Assembly: GCA_900472175.1 (NCBI GenBank)
Contig: UCHD01000025.1
Coordinates: 24,283 to 88,282 of the forward strand
Direction: 5' to 3'
Source: Hyphomicrobiales bacterium
GTDB taxonomy: Bacteria; Pseudomonadota; Alphaproteobacteria; Rhizobiales; Rhizobiaceae
Length of the DNA: 64,000 nt
Positions 24,258 through 33,244 of the stretch are shown here, in pieces. The notes beneath the pieces are model-generated. The model was given only the letters and a program-made list of their open reading frames with translations, searched no databases and was not told the DNA's origin. Made by a program: the position numbers and the translations under genes. Within the stretch, counting starts at the first letter, position 1. Each line of letters opens with the position of its first letter.

Positions 24258-25430
24258 ATGACACCCGCTGCGGAAAATGCTTTGAGACAACCCACCGAAC
24301 TCTCCGCCTCGCCCTCCGGAGAGGGACGATCGAGGCCCATTACAGGTGCGGTTCGCGCAATGGAGCGCTCGGATCTTCCGGCGGTCGCCGATCTGTTCAC
24401 CCGGACCTTCCGCAAGAACAACCAGGCGACGGACAGTCAATTGGCTGGCTATCTCGAAACGGTTTTCTTCAGCAGCCCTCTCTACACGCCGGATGTCGGC
24501 AGCCTCGTCCACCTGAACGAGACATCGACGATCGACAGCGCTATCCTGGCAATGCCGGTGGAATTCATCGTTCATGGCCGGCCGGTAACCGCTAGAGTAC
24601 TGTGTGCCTTCATGGCCGAAGGAAAATCCGGCGCGGCCGGGGCTGCCCGCCTTGCCCGCATGTTGCGCGCAGCACGCCAGGATTTCTGCTTTACCGACAA
24701 CGCATCACCCGTCAGCGCCGACCACTGGGTTGCCGGCGGCGGGCTGGTCCTGCCTGTTCAAAGTCTCGAATGGCACCGCACATTCCGCCCGGCCGCAGCC
24801 GCGCTCGACATGGCGCGCCGCAGGGTGAAACTGCTTGCCAAGCTACCCCTTCAGGGGCTTGCCCGAATTGCGGACCGTCTCGTGCGCCGCTCGAAGACGT
24901 CTTTCGCCGCCACCTCACAGGACGGGGTCACCAGCACCTCGATCTCGCTGACGCAGTTCATAGAACAGGCCCAGGTGATGATGGAGCGCTTCTCCGTCCA
25001 TCCGGTCTTTTCCAAACCGGAATTCGATTGGCTGGTCGCTGCCGCGAAACTGAATACCTCGCTTGGCGAACTTCAATGCCGCAGCATCGCGGATGCGCAG
25101 GGCAAGATCATCGGCTGCTATCTGTATTTTGGCGCGAATAGTCGCAACGCCGTGGTCATGAACATCTTTTGCCACGAGCGTCAGGAAGCGATCGTGGTCG
25201 CTCAAATTTTCGCGGATCTCGACAACCTGGGATATGCAAGCGCGCAAGGAATGGCGCAGCCCTTCCTGACACAGGCGGTGCTGCGGCAACGCCATCTGGT
25301 CCACAAGCACACCGGGTATTTCTGCCTGGTGACGCGCCACGCAGACCTGAAGGAAGCGGCCATCGGCGAAGGGTTTTATGCCGGTGGCCTGGCCTCGGAA
25401 AGCTGGAGCCGGCTGCTGCACGATTTCTAG
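24258..25430 (+). CDS. Tandem-GNAT acyltransferase-like protein (paralogue 2)
   Basis: The protein of about 390 residues is a paralogue of that at 20713-21828, sharing the same order of blocks from AMERSDLPAVADLFTRTFR through SLVHLN, the EGKSGAAGAARLARM segment, QDFCFTDNASPVSADHW and the terminal GEGFYAGGLASESWSRLL. It follows the flippase by 83 bases, so the two copies bracket the flippase/methyltransferase region on opposite strands. The start could instead be ATG at 24231; neither has a strong ribosome-binding site. A transferase role on a polysaccharide precursor is inferred from context; the acceptor and acyl donor are not known. Confidence 0.72.
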   Translation: MTPAAENALRQPTELSASPSGEGRSRPITGAVRAMERSDLPAVADLFTRTFRKNNQATDSQLAGYLETVFFSSPLYTPDVGSLVHLNETSTIDSAILAMPVEFIVHGRPVTARVLCAFMAEGKSGAAGAARLARMLRAARQDFCFTDNASPVSADHWVAGGGLVLPVQSLEWHRTFRPAAAALDMARRRVKLLAKLPLQGLARIADRLVRRSKTSFAATSQDGVTSTSISLTQFIEQAQVMMERFSVHPVFSKPEFDWLVAAAKLNTSLGELQCRSIADAQGKIIGCYLYFGANSRNAVVMNIFCHERQEAIVVAQIFADLDNLGYASAQGMAQPFLTQAVLRQRHLVHKHTGYFCLVTRHADLKEAAIGEGFYAGGLASESWSRLLHDF

Positions 25431-25566
25431 TCTGCACTACTCCGTATGCGGGTGCTCGCGCCCGGCATTTTAACGTCCGGTTTACCATAAGCGGCTATTC
25501 ATGATGTTCACCTAGAGCACGGCGATAGTCTGTACGGGCTTGAAGCACGCCGCGGAGGCAGAACGG

Positions 25567-27195
25567 ATGTATACGCCGAAGGAGCCGGATCTGCGGCAAG
25601 CGATGAAGCGCCCGGAACCGGCCGTTCGATCGCGTCCGCGCGCCGGTTCCCTGCTGGATCTGGTTTCCGACGACGAAGACGATTTCCACCCCGCCCGCCA
25701 TGCCTCGGCCGCGGCGGAGACCGCCCGCGCGACATTTTCTCCGACCCGGCAACAGGCGGCCATCGCCGAACAGATCAACGCGCCATCGACGCCCGTTAAG
25801 GGGCAGATCATGGGCTATGTCGCGGCCCTTCGCGCCATCGGTCCTGACGACATTCTCCTCTGGCTCAAGGACGGTCTCCTCTGGATCGTCGGCGCAACCG
25901 CCCTGTGCGTAGCCGCCGCACTGATCTATGCGATGACAGCCCAGCCGCGGTACACCGTCTACACCGATCTCGTCATCGATCCATCCAACCTTCAGGTGGT
26001 CAATGACGATGTGTTCGGCTCCAATCCGCAGCGCGATTCGCAATTGCTCGAGGTCGAAAGCAAACTGCGTATCCTGACGTCGCGCAATGTTCTGACCCGC
26101 GTCATCGACAGCATGAACCTGACGCAGGACCCGGAATTCGTAAAGCCCGGTCTCCTTGGGGGCATCAAGGAACTCTTCTCCAGCGCCAGCAAGGACGAAA
26201 CCCAGCAGGCAAAGTTGCTGGGCGCCACCCGCGCGCTTTCCGAACGTGTCGAAGCACGGCGCGAAGAGCGTTCATTCGTCGTTTCCCTTGGCGTCTATAC
26301 CGACAATCCGGAGAAATCGGTGACACTCTCCGACGCGATCGTCGATGCTTTCGAAAAGGAAATCTTCGAATCCGCCGCGCAAAGTGCCGGCAGGGTTGCA
26401 ACAACGCTCAATGATCGCCTGGAAGAGCTTCGCCGCAACGTCACCGACGCCGAAGCAAAGGTGGAGGAGTTCAAGCGCCAAAAGGGACTGCAATCCTCGA
26501 ATGGCGAGCTGGTCAGTTCGCAGTTGGTTGCCGAGTTGAACACGCAGGTCCTGACGGCACAACAGCGCTATATCGAGCTGGAAACGCGCTACAAGCAGAT
26601 GCAGGAAGCGATATCGACAGGCCGGACCGGCACGGCATCGGTTTTTGTTTCACCGTCAATGACGTCGCTCCGGCAGGATTACGACCAGGCTCTGCTGCAA
26701 CTCAACTCGCTGAAACTTACCTACGGCACCCGCCACCCGCGGATCACAGCGGCCAATTCCGATCTGGCGACCTTGAAGGCATCCATCAACAATGAAGCCC
26801 GGCGGATTGCCGATGCGGCGTTGGGAGACATGAACCAGGCCAAGTCGGCGCTCGCCGCCCTCCAGGGCAAGGCAAACGAACAGCAGACGACCGTCTACAT
26901 GGACAACGACTCCCAGGTCGAACTGCGGGACCTGGAGCGCGACGCACGCGCCAAGGCGGCCCTTTACGAAACACATCTGACCCGCGCCCAGCAGATCACC
27001 GAACAGCAGCAGATCAACACCTCCAATATCCGGGTGATTTCCCGTGCAATGCCGCCGCAATCGCGCAGCTGGCCGCCGCGCACCCTGATCCTGCTTGCCG
27101 TAGGAGCGTTTGCCGGTATCGCAATCGGCGTCGGGCTTGCCCTTCTGTTTGGCATCCTGCGGGCCTTGCGCCAAGAACAGCCGCGTGCGGGCTGA
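25567..27195 (+). CDS. Polysaccharide chain-length determinant (Wzz/GumC/ExoP-like) without kinase domain
   Basis: The 542-residue inner-membrane protein has a Wzz domain. After a charged cytoplasmic N-terminus of about 100 residues comes helix 1 (WIVGATALCVAAALIYAMTA). A long periplasmic coiled-coil region follows (residues ~270-480, e.g. NDRLEELRRNVTDAEAKVEEF), then LTYGTRHPRI, a typical GumC block, and helix 2 (LILLAVGAFAGIAIGVGLALL). The protein ends shortly after helix 2, so the tyrosine-kinase domain of ExoP/Wzc is absent. ATG at 25567 has GGAGG 8 bases upstream. It is followed immediately by the polymerase gene. The unusually long N-terminal extension is an oddity. Confidence 0.9.
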   Translation: MYTPKEPDLRQAMKRPEPAVRSRPRAGSLLDLVSDDEDDFHPARHASAAAETARATFSPTRQQAAIAEQINAPSTPVKGQIMGYVAALRAIGPDDILLWLKDGLLWIVGATALCVAAALIYAMTAQPRYTVYTDLVIDPSNLQVVNDDVFGSNPQRDSQLLEVESKLRILTSRNVLTRVIDSMNLTQDPEFVKPGLLGGIKELFSSASKDETQQAKLLGATRALSERVEARREERSFVVSLGVYTDNPEKSVTLSDAIVDAFEKEIFESAAQSAGRVATTLNDRLEELRRNVTDAEAKVEEFKRQKGLQSSNGELVSSQLVAELNTQVLTAQQRYIELETRYKQMQEAISTGRTGTASVFVSPSMTSLRQDYDQALLQLNSLKLTYGTRHPRITAANSDLATLKASINNEARRIADAALGDMNQAKSALAALQGKANEQQTTVYMDNDSQVELRDLERDARAKAALYETHLTRAQQITEQQQINTSNIRVISRAMPPQSRSWPPRTLILLAVGAFAGIAIGVGLALLFGILRALRQEQPRAG

Positions 27196-27196
27196 C

Positions 27197-28543
27197 ATGA
27201 AGACCGCGTCGCCGGACAATCATGCACGACCGGTTGCTGCCGGTGTTGGAAGCGGCGGTATCAGCGCCGGTCCAATCCTGTTCATGGCGATCTTCCTGTT
27301 CTTCTGGATTTCCACGACGCCGTTCGTCGATCTCACCGGCGAGGGCGTCCTCGACCCGTCCGCCGGCAATTCGAATCGTCTGAACCAGATCGTATCGCTC
27401 AGCCTGTTTGCCGGCACGCTCTGCTACGGTTTGCTTCACCCATTGCGGGCGACAATCCTTCAGCCCCGCGCGCTGCTGCTGCCGATGTTCGGCTGGTTCC
27501 TGTTCGTCTCGCTGATTTCCAACTATCCGATGCTTGGCATCAAAGCGGTCATCCTGACTGTCATGGCGACCATCAATGCCAGCATCTACCTGCTGATGCC
27601 GTCATCGGAGAAACAATTCGCCAAGATGCTGGCGATCGGTACGCTGATCATGCTGGCGACCGCCTATTACGGCATCATCTTCAAACCGGACGTGTCGATC
27701 CATCAACTATCGGAACTGCGCGAACCGATGAATGCAGGCCTGTGGCGCGGCCATTTTCCGCACAAGAACAGCGCCGCCGCCGCCATGGTGGTCGCCACCT
27801 TCTTCGGGCTGTTCGTCATGAATGCTTTTTCGCGGCTCGCCGGGATCGCCATCGTCGTGCTCTCCATCTTCTTCCTCGTTCACACAGGGGGGAAAACCTC
27901 CAGCGCCATGCTGCCCGCCATCCTGATCCTGGCCTGGGCGTTTGAGCGCATGCGGTTTCTGCGCATTCCCATCGCCGTCGGCGGCATCGCCGTATTCAAT
28001 CTGTTTGCCGTCGGTTCAGCCGTCTTCCGGCCACTCGGCGATTTCATCACGTCGCTTGGGATCGACGCCACCTTCACCAACCGTGCCGACATCTGGCGCT
28101 TTGCCTTCACGGCACTCGCCGAAAATCCGATCACCGGCTACGGCATCAAGGCCTTCTGGCAAACGCAGGAGCTGGTCTATGGTGGCGGCGCGGTCGAAAC
28201 CTGGGCCGTCACCGCCGCCAACGGGCACAATTCCTATCTCGATATCGCCCTGATGGCAGGTATTCCCGGCCTCCTTCTGACGCTGCTTTGGATTATCTTC
28301 CTGCCGTTGCGTGATATCTCGCGCTTGCCTCCAGCCATCGAACATTCGCACCTGACGCGGCTTTTCATCCGGGTCTGGCTCTATGTCATTTTCAACGCCG
28401 GCCTCGAAAGCCTGTTTTTCGAAGGCGGCAATCTATTGTGGTTCACTTTTCTCTATTGCCTGTATGGCCTGCGCCTCCAATCGTCAGCGACGCTGACGAA
28501 CGAGCGCTTTACGCCCGCGGAAAGACCGGCCGCCCATGCCTGA
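27197..28543 (+). CDS. O-antigen ligase/polymerase-type protein (Wzy-like)
   Basis: The 448-residue polytopic membrane protein has about 10-12 helices and a large periplasmic loop containing the Wzy_C/WaaL segment NRADIWRFAFTALAENPITGYGIKAFW...NGHNSYLDIALMAGIPG. The N-x-H/GH-N-x-Y/F-L pattern is typical of O-antigen ligase and Wzy/ExoQ polymerases. ATG at 27197 begins one base after the Wzz stop, indicating coupling, and its end overlaps the deacetylase by 8 bases. It most likely polymerises the lipid-linked repeat unit exported by the flippase. Confidence 0.88.
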   Translation: MKTASPDNHARPVAAGVGSGGISAGPILFMAIFLFFWISTTPFVDLTGEGVLDPSAGNSNRLNQIVSLSLFAGTLCYGLLHPLRATILQPRALLLPMFGWFLFVSLISNYPMLGIKAVILTVMATINASIYLLMPSSEKQFAKMLAIGTLIMLATAYYGIIFKPDVSIHQLSELREPMNAGLWRGHFPHKNSAAAAMVVATFFGLFVMNAFSRLAGIAIVVLSIFFLVHTGGKTSSAMLPAILILAWAFERMRFLRIPIAVGGIAVFNLFAVGSAVFRPLGDFITSLGIDATFTNRADIWRFAFTALAENPITGYGIKAFWQTQELVYGGGAVETWAVTAANGHNSYLDIALMAGIPGLLLTLLWIIFLPLRDISRLPPAIEHSHLTRLFIRVWLYVIFNAGLESLFFEGGNLLWFTFLYCLYGLRLQSSATLTNERFTPAERPAAHA

Positions 28544-29312
28544 GATTTTCACCACGCTTACCAATATCGCCGACCGGGTGAACAACCGGCTCGTCTGGCA
28601 GTTCGCCAGAACACGGCGGCCGATCGCGACAGAGCGGCCGATCATTTCCTTCACCTTCGACGACGTTCCCGATACGGCCCTGACCAACGGCGCCGCCATT
28701 CTGGAGAAATACGGCGCACGCGGCACGTTCTACATCGCCGGCGGCCTGGAAGGACGTATTGAGCCGGACCGGCGCTTGATCTCGGCCGACGGCTGCCGCG
28801 AACTGTTTGCGCGAGGGCACGAAATCGGCTGCCACACATTTTCTCACCGCAAGGTCAGCACCCTCGGCAGCCGGACATTTGCGCGTGACCTCGCCCGCAA
28901 CGAAGCCTTCCTGACCGATGCCGGGATCTCCCGTAAACCCAGCAACTTTGCGTTCCCCTACAATGCGGCGTCACCTCGCCTTCGGCGCGTTTTGAAAAAA
29001 CGCTACACGACCTGCCGGGCAGCCGGCGAAGCGATCAACCGGGGAGCGGTCGATCCTTTCATGCTGAAAGCCGTTGAAATTCGTCAGCCGGAAGACCACG
29101 CTGCAGGATTGACGCGGTGGATCGACGATGTTGCGGCCAACCCGGGCTGGCTGATCTTCTTCACCCACGATATCGCTGCAACTCCGACGCCCTACGGCTG
29201 CCGGCCAGAAACGCTGGAGCGGCTGGTGTCGCACGCCCGCGAACGCCAGTGCGACATACTCCCTGTCTGTGAGGCGGTACAGTGCTTCGGCTGGAAGGAG
29301 GCCCACCCTTGA
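28536..29312 (+). CDS. NodB-type polysaccharide deacetylase
   Basis: The 258-residue protein shows CE4 motifs: SFTFDDVPD (metal and catalytic Asp pair), GCHTFSHRKV (H-x-x-x-H metal ligands), NFAFPYNA (motif 3, with Asn where Arg is common) and LIFFTHD. It lacks a signal peptide, so it probably acts in the cytoplasm on a sugar nucleotide or lipid-linked sugar, or on an unrecognised acyl amide. It overlaps the Wzy gene and the next glycosyltransferase, placing it firmly in the polysaccharide operon. Removing N-acetyl groups would free amines for the acylation cassette upstream, an inference worth testing. Confidence 0.9.
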   Translation: MPEIFTTLTNIADRVNNRLVWQFARTRRPIATERPIISFTFDDVPDTALTNGAAILEKYGARGTFYIAGGLEGRIEPDRRLISADGCRELFARGHEIGCHTFSHRKVSTLGSRTFARDLARNEAFLTDAGISRKPSNFAFPYNAASPRLRRVLKKRYTTCRAAGEAINRGAVDPFMLKAVEIRQPEDHAAGLTRWIDDVAANPGWLIFFTHDIAATPTPYGCRPETLERLVSHARERQCDILPVCEAVQCFGWKEAHP

Positions 29313-30595
29313 CCATCGCCAACCAGATAATCGGCAAGACGACATTGCTGAAGATCAATAACTACTTCTACCGGAGAGGCGGCGCCGAGGCCGTGTTTCT
29401 CGATCATATCGCCATGTTCGAAAAGGCCGGCTGGAATGTCGTTCCCTTTGCCATGCAGCACGATCTGAACCCGCCAAGCCCGTGGTCCGACTATTTCGTT
29501 TCGGAGATTGAATACGGGCATGAAACCGGCACGCTGAACAAGATCAAGCAGGTCGCCAACATCATCTATTCCTTCGAGGCACAGCGCAACATCAAGCGGC
29601 TGATCGAACGGGTCAACCCCGCGATTGCGCATGCCCATAACGTCTACCATCACCTTTCGCCGGCGATCTTCTCAACATTGAAATCGGCCGGCATCCCGAC
29701 GGTCATGACGGTTCACGACCTCAAGCTTGCCTGTCCCTCCTACAAGATGCTGCGGGATGCCAAGGTCTGCGAAGACTGCAAGGGCGGCCGTATCCATAAT
29801 GTGCTGGTGCATCGCTGCATCAAGGGATCGACGGTGCTGAGCACCGTTGTCCTGGCTGAAACCGCGCTGCATCGCAGCCTCGGGCTGTACCGCAACAATC
29901 TCGACCGCCTCGTCGTCCCCAGCCGGTTCTACATCGACAAGCTGGTCGAGTGGGGCTGGCCACGGGAGAAGATGGTCTACATTCCCAATTTCGTCGATGT
30001 GGGCGCTTTCGAAACGCAGTGGGCCGAGGGCGACTACTTTGCTTTCGCCGGACGCCTTGCGCCGGAGAAAGGCATTGACACCTTGATCCGCGCTGCCGCG
30101 CTATCGAAGCAGAAGCTTGTGATCGCGGGAACCGGGCCGGAGGAAGCTGCGCTGAAAGCGTTGGCCGAGACGCTAAACGCAGACGTCGTATTCGCCGGCT
30201 ATCTTTCCGGAGACGGGCTGCATCGGTTGATCGGTGAAGCCAAGGCTCTGGTGCTGCCGTCCGAGTGGTACGAAAACGCCCCCATCAGCGTGCTCGAAGC
30301 CTATGCGCTCGAAACGCCGGTCATCGGCGCCAGGATTGGCGGCATTCCCGAAATGATCCTCGAAGGCGAAACCGGGTTGATGGCCATGCCTGGAGATGCC
30401 GAAAACCTGGCGGCAGAACTCTCAGCGATGAATGCACGATCACCAGAGGAACGGCGCGAGATGGGCAGCAAAGCACGGCAATGGATATCGACCGAATTCT
30501 CCTCTGCGGCCTACCTGCGGCGAACGACGGAACTTTATAGCAGCCTCGGCGCGTCTCTCCCGATCCCTGGCGGTGCGATTGCGCAATCAAATTGA
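29309..30595 (+). CDS. Family 4 glycosyltransferase
   Basis: The 428-residue GT-B enzyme has an N-terminal Glyco_transf_4 domain (INNYFYRRGGAEAVFLDH; AHAHNVYHHLSPAIF; then a Cys cluster C-x20-C-x2-C-x9-C around residues 130-170) and a C-terminal GT4 donor domain (FAGRLAPEKGIDTL; VLPSEWYENAPISVLEAYALETPVIG, with the E-x7-E pattern). The start is TTG at 29309, 1 base before the deacetylase stop, chosen because AAGGAGG lies 7 bases upstream. It adds one sugar to the lipid-linked repeat unit at the cytoplasmic face. Donor and linkage are not deducible. Confidence 0.87.
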   Translation: MTIANQIIGKTTLLKINNYFYRRGGAEAVFLDHIAMFEKAGWNVVPFAMQHDLNPPSPWSDYFVSEIEYGHETGTLNKIKQVANIIYSFEAQRNIKRLIERVNPAIAHAHNVYHHLSPAIFSTLKSAGIPTVMTVHDLKLACPSYKMLRDAKVCEDCKGGRIHNVLVHRCIKGSTVLSTVVLAETALHRSLGLYRNNLDRLVVPSRFYIDKLVEWGWPREKMVYIPNFVDVGAFETQWAEGDYFAFAGRLAPEKGIDTLIRAAALSKQKLVIAGTGPEEAALKALAETLNADVVFAGYLSGDGLHRLIGEAKALVLPSEWYENAPISVLEAYALETPVIGARIGGIPEMILEGETGLMAMPGDAENLAAELSAMNARSPEERREMGSKARQWISTEFSSAAYLRRTTELYSSLGASLPIPGGAIAQSN

Positions 30596-30716
30596 TACAC
30601 TTTTCGGCTTTTCAACTCATAATTTCAGCCGATCCCTACAATTTTAACGGTTATATTTCCGCGATTTCAGCCGTTCGCGCCTAAACCATATCCCAAGGAA
30701 CCAGGGATGTGGAACG

Positions 30717-33203
30717 ATGAGCAACGAGCCGCGCGCTTCCAGGACGGCACAACGAGAGCCTGAACAGGCCGACGCTGAACGCAGCCTGCACGATATCAGC
30801 GAAAATGTGCGGAACGCGGGCGCGGACGCACGGCCCGAAATATCGCCGGAAACTGTGGGCGACGCGCAAACTGGGCGCATCACGGTTGTACCCGTTCCTC
30901 CGCTGAGCGAAACCTCGCTTTTCGAACCCCCTGAAACATTCGAGAAAGCCGTTGCCCGCCCCCGCGTCATGATGCTCGGTAGCCGGGGCATTCCTAACGT
31001 CCAGGGCGGGGTCGAAAAACACATCGAGATGATCGGCACCGAGCTTGTCCGGATGGGCTGGGACGTCGATGTCGTCGGCCGGCGCCGATACCTGCCAGGT
31101 GGCTCGGAAAGCGTCTGGAACGGTATCCGGGTCATTCCGCTATGGGCGCCGAAGAGAATGGTCCTGGAGGCCATCGGGCACAGCATTGCCGGCGTTCTCT
31201 TTGCCGCACGTCAAAGACCCGACGTGTTGCATATCCATGCAGTCGGTCCGGCGCTGGTCGCGCCGCTGGCCCGTCTTTTCGGCCTCAAGGTCGTCATTAC
31301 CCACCACGGCTACGATTACGAGCGCCAGAAATGGGGCCGCCTTGCAAAGCGCATCCTCAAGATGGGTGAAGCGTTCGGGATGTACACATCCAACGGGCGC
31401 ATCGCGATATCGCAGGAAATCGTTCGCACCATGCGCAAGGAATATGGTGTCGCCGTCGATTTCGTGCCGAACGGCGTTTCTACACAACCGAAGATTACGT
31501 CGACCGGCACACTCAAGGCGTTCGGCCTGACACCCCGCGAATATATCGTCATAATGGCCCGCCTTGTTCCTGAAAAGCGCCAGCACGATCTGATCCTCGC
31601 CTTCGCCAAGGCCAACCGGCCCGAAAAGCTGGTGATCGTCGGCGGCGCCGATCATGAAACCGAGTACTCGGCCTATGTGAAGGCTCTGGCCGCTGAGACG
31701 CCCTCCGTCGTCATGACCGGCTTTCAGACCGGGGCGGCCCTTGCGGAGCTCTATAGTAACGCATCGCTCTTCGTGCTTCCGTCGAGCCACGAGGGAATGC
31801 CGATCGCGCTACTGGAAGCTCTCAGCTACGGCCTTCCGGTTCTTGCCAGCGATATCGTTGCCAATCGGGAATTCAAGCTTGCCCCCACCGATTATTTTCC
31901 CGTGGGCGATGTCGATGCGTTGGCTGCGGCACTCGCGCGCAAACTGTCCAACCCCTTTGACGAGGCGGGAACGGAGCAGTTGAGAAACCAAATCCAAACG
32001 GACTACAGCTGGAAGAAGGTGAGCGAACGAACGGCGCAGGTGTACCGTTCCATACTGCGTCAGCCGAAAAACCGCAGGACCCTCGACCGCAATCAACCGA
32101 ATTTCAAGCTATCGGACGATATCGTCAACGGGCACACCACTGGCATATCCACCGCCGCGCCGGTGTTGCCTCGTTCAAACAGGGAGGTCATTATGGGTGT
32201 ATCCATCATCATAAAGACCCTGAACGAGGAAAAGCGCATCGCTGCGACCATCGAAAGCGCGTTGGCCGGGCTCCCGGATGGCCGGGGCGAGGTCATCGTG
32301 GCCGACAGTGGCTCCACAGATCGTACCGTCGAGATCGCATCGGGCTATCCGGTCACCGTCGTGCAGATCACTCCGCCCGCACAACCGAGCTGTGGGATCG
32401 GGCCGCAGCTCGGTTTCCAATATTCGGCCTTCGATCACATCTGCCTGCTTGACGGCGACATGATCCTCGACGCGGAATTCCTGCCGGACGCGCTGCGCTT
32501 CCTGGCCGAGAATCCGCATGTCGGCGGCGTCACCGGCCATGTCGAGGAAATGCAGATTGCCAATCTCGAATATGCCCGCCGCGTGCAGCGCAATGGCCCT
32601 GAAAACCGTGTCGGCGATATCGACCGGATGAACGGTGGCGGTTTGTATCGGCGTCGCGCCATCGAAGAAGTCGGCTATATCTCCGATCGCAACCTGCATG
32701 GCCACGAGGAATTCGATCTTGGGGTGCGGCTGCGCAGCCAGAACTGGCAGCTCCACCGGCTGGACAGGCGCTTTGTCAGTCATTTTGGCCACACATCCAA
32801 TTCCTACCGGCTTCTGGTCCGGCGCTGGAAAAGCAAATATCTGTTCGGTGTTGGTGAGCTTCTGCGCGCCTCGGTCGGCAAGCCCTATTTCGGACGCCTG
32901 CTCGCCGAACTTCCTGAGCTGAAACTCTGGGCTGCAGTTTATAGCTGGTGGGCATTTTCGCTCGCGATGTTGCTGCTCCTGCCTGATAAGGGGCTGGCAA
33001 TCGGTCTGGTCCTCGCCGTCCTTGCTGGCATCATAGCGGTGATGAGCCTGCGCAAGCGCGGATTGCGCATGGGGTTCTATACCGTCGTCACCTGGTTCTT
33101 TCATGCCGCAGCGTTGCCTTTGGGTTTCCTGCGGCCGCGGCACCCGCCTGCCGCCCCCATTGAAAGCCGCATCATTCATAAACCGATGAGAACGGCCGCC
33201 TGA
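30717..33203 (+). CDS. Bifunctional glycosyltransferase, GT4-GT2 fusion
   Basis: The 828-residue protein joins two enzymes. Residues ~1-80 are a polar extension. Residues ~82-440 form a GT4 domain (MMLGSRGIPNVQGGVEKHIEM; VPNGVSTQP; SSHEGMPIALLEALSYGLPVLA). Residues ~493-730 form a GT-A fold GT2 domain (SIIIKTLNEEKRIAATIESAL; LLDGDMILD as the DxD motif; NGGGLYRRRAIEEVGY; HGHEEFDLGVRLR). About two C-terminal membrane helices follow. A linker of about 50 residues separates the domains. An internal GGGAGG and in-frame ATG at 32193 could also yield the GT2 part alone. It would add two sugars of the repeat unit; donors are unknown. Confidence 0.88.
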   Translation: MSNEPRASRTAQREPEQADAERSLHDISENVRNAGADARPEISPETVGDAQTGRITVVPVPPLSETSLFEPPETFEKAVARPRVMMLGSRGIPNVQGGVEKHIEMIGTELVRMGWDVDVVGRRRYLPGGSESVWNGIRVIPLWAPKRMVLEAIGHSIAGVLFAARQRPDVLHIHAVGPALVAPLARLFGLKVVITHHGYDYERQKWGRLAKRILKMGEAFGMYTSNGRIAISQEIVRTMRKEYGVAVDFVPNGVSTQPKITSTGTLKAFGLTPREYIVIMARLVPEKRQHDLILAFAKANRPEKLVIVGGADHETEYSAYVKALAAETPSVVMTGFQTGAALAELYSNASLFVLPSSHEGMPIALLEALSYGLPVLASDIVANREFKLAPTDYFPVGDVDALAAALARKLSNPFDEAGTEQLRNQIQTDYSWKKVSERTAQVYRSILRQPKNRRTLDRNQPNFKLSDDIVNGHTTGISTAAPVLPRSNREVIMGVSIIIKTLNEEKRIAATIESALAGLPDGRGEVIVADSGSTDRTVEIASGYPVTVVQITPPAQPSCGIGPQLGFQYSAFDHICLLDGDMILDAEFLPDALRFLAENPHVGGVTGHVEEMQIANLEYARRVQRNGPENRVGDIDRMNGGGLYRRRAIEEVGYISDRNLHGHEEFDLGVRLRSQNWQLHRLDRRFVSHFGHTSNSYRLLVRRWKSKYLFGVGELLRASVGKPYFGRLLAELPELKLWAAVYSWWAFSLAMLLLLPDKGLAIGLVLAVLAGIIAVMSLRKRGLRMGFYTVVTWFFHAAALPLGFLRPRHPPAAPIESRIIHKPMRTAA
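32182..32195 (+). promoter_or_regulatory. Internal ribosome-binding site and in-frame ATG inside the GT4-GT2 fusion
   Basis: GGGAGG (32182-32187) lies 5 bases before the in-frame ATG at 32193, exactly at the start of the GT2 domain (MGVSIIIKTLNEEK). It is better than the ribosome-binding site of the annotated start at 30717. It could produce a separate 336-residue GT2 protein. Confidence 0.5.
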
Positions 33204-33244
33204 CGGGCGTAACCGGGCCGCAAACCTCTCAGAAAGTTCCTTTC

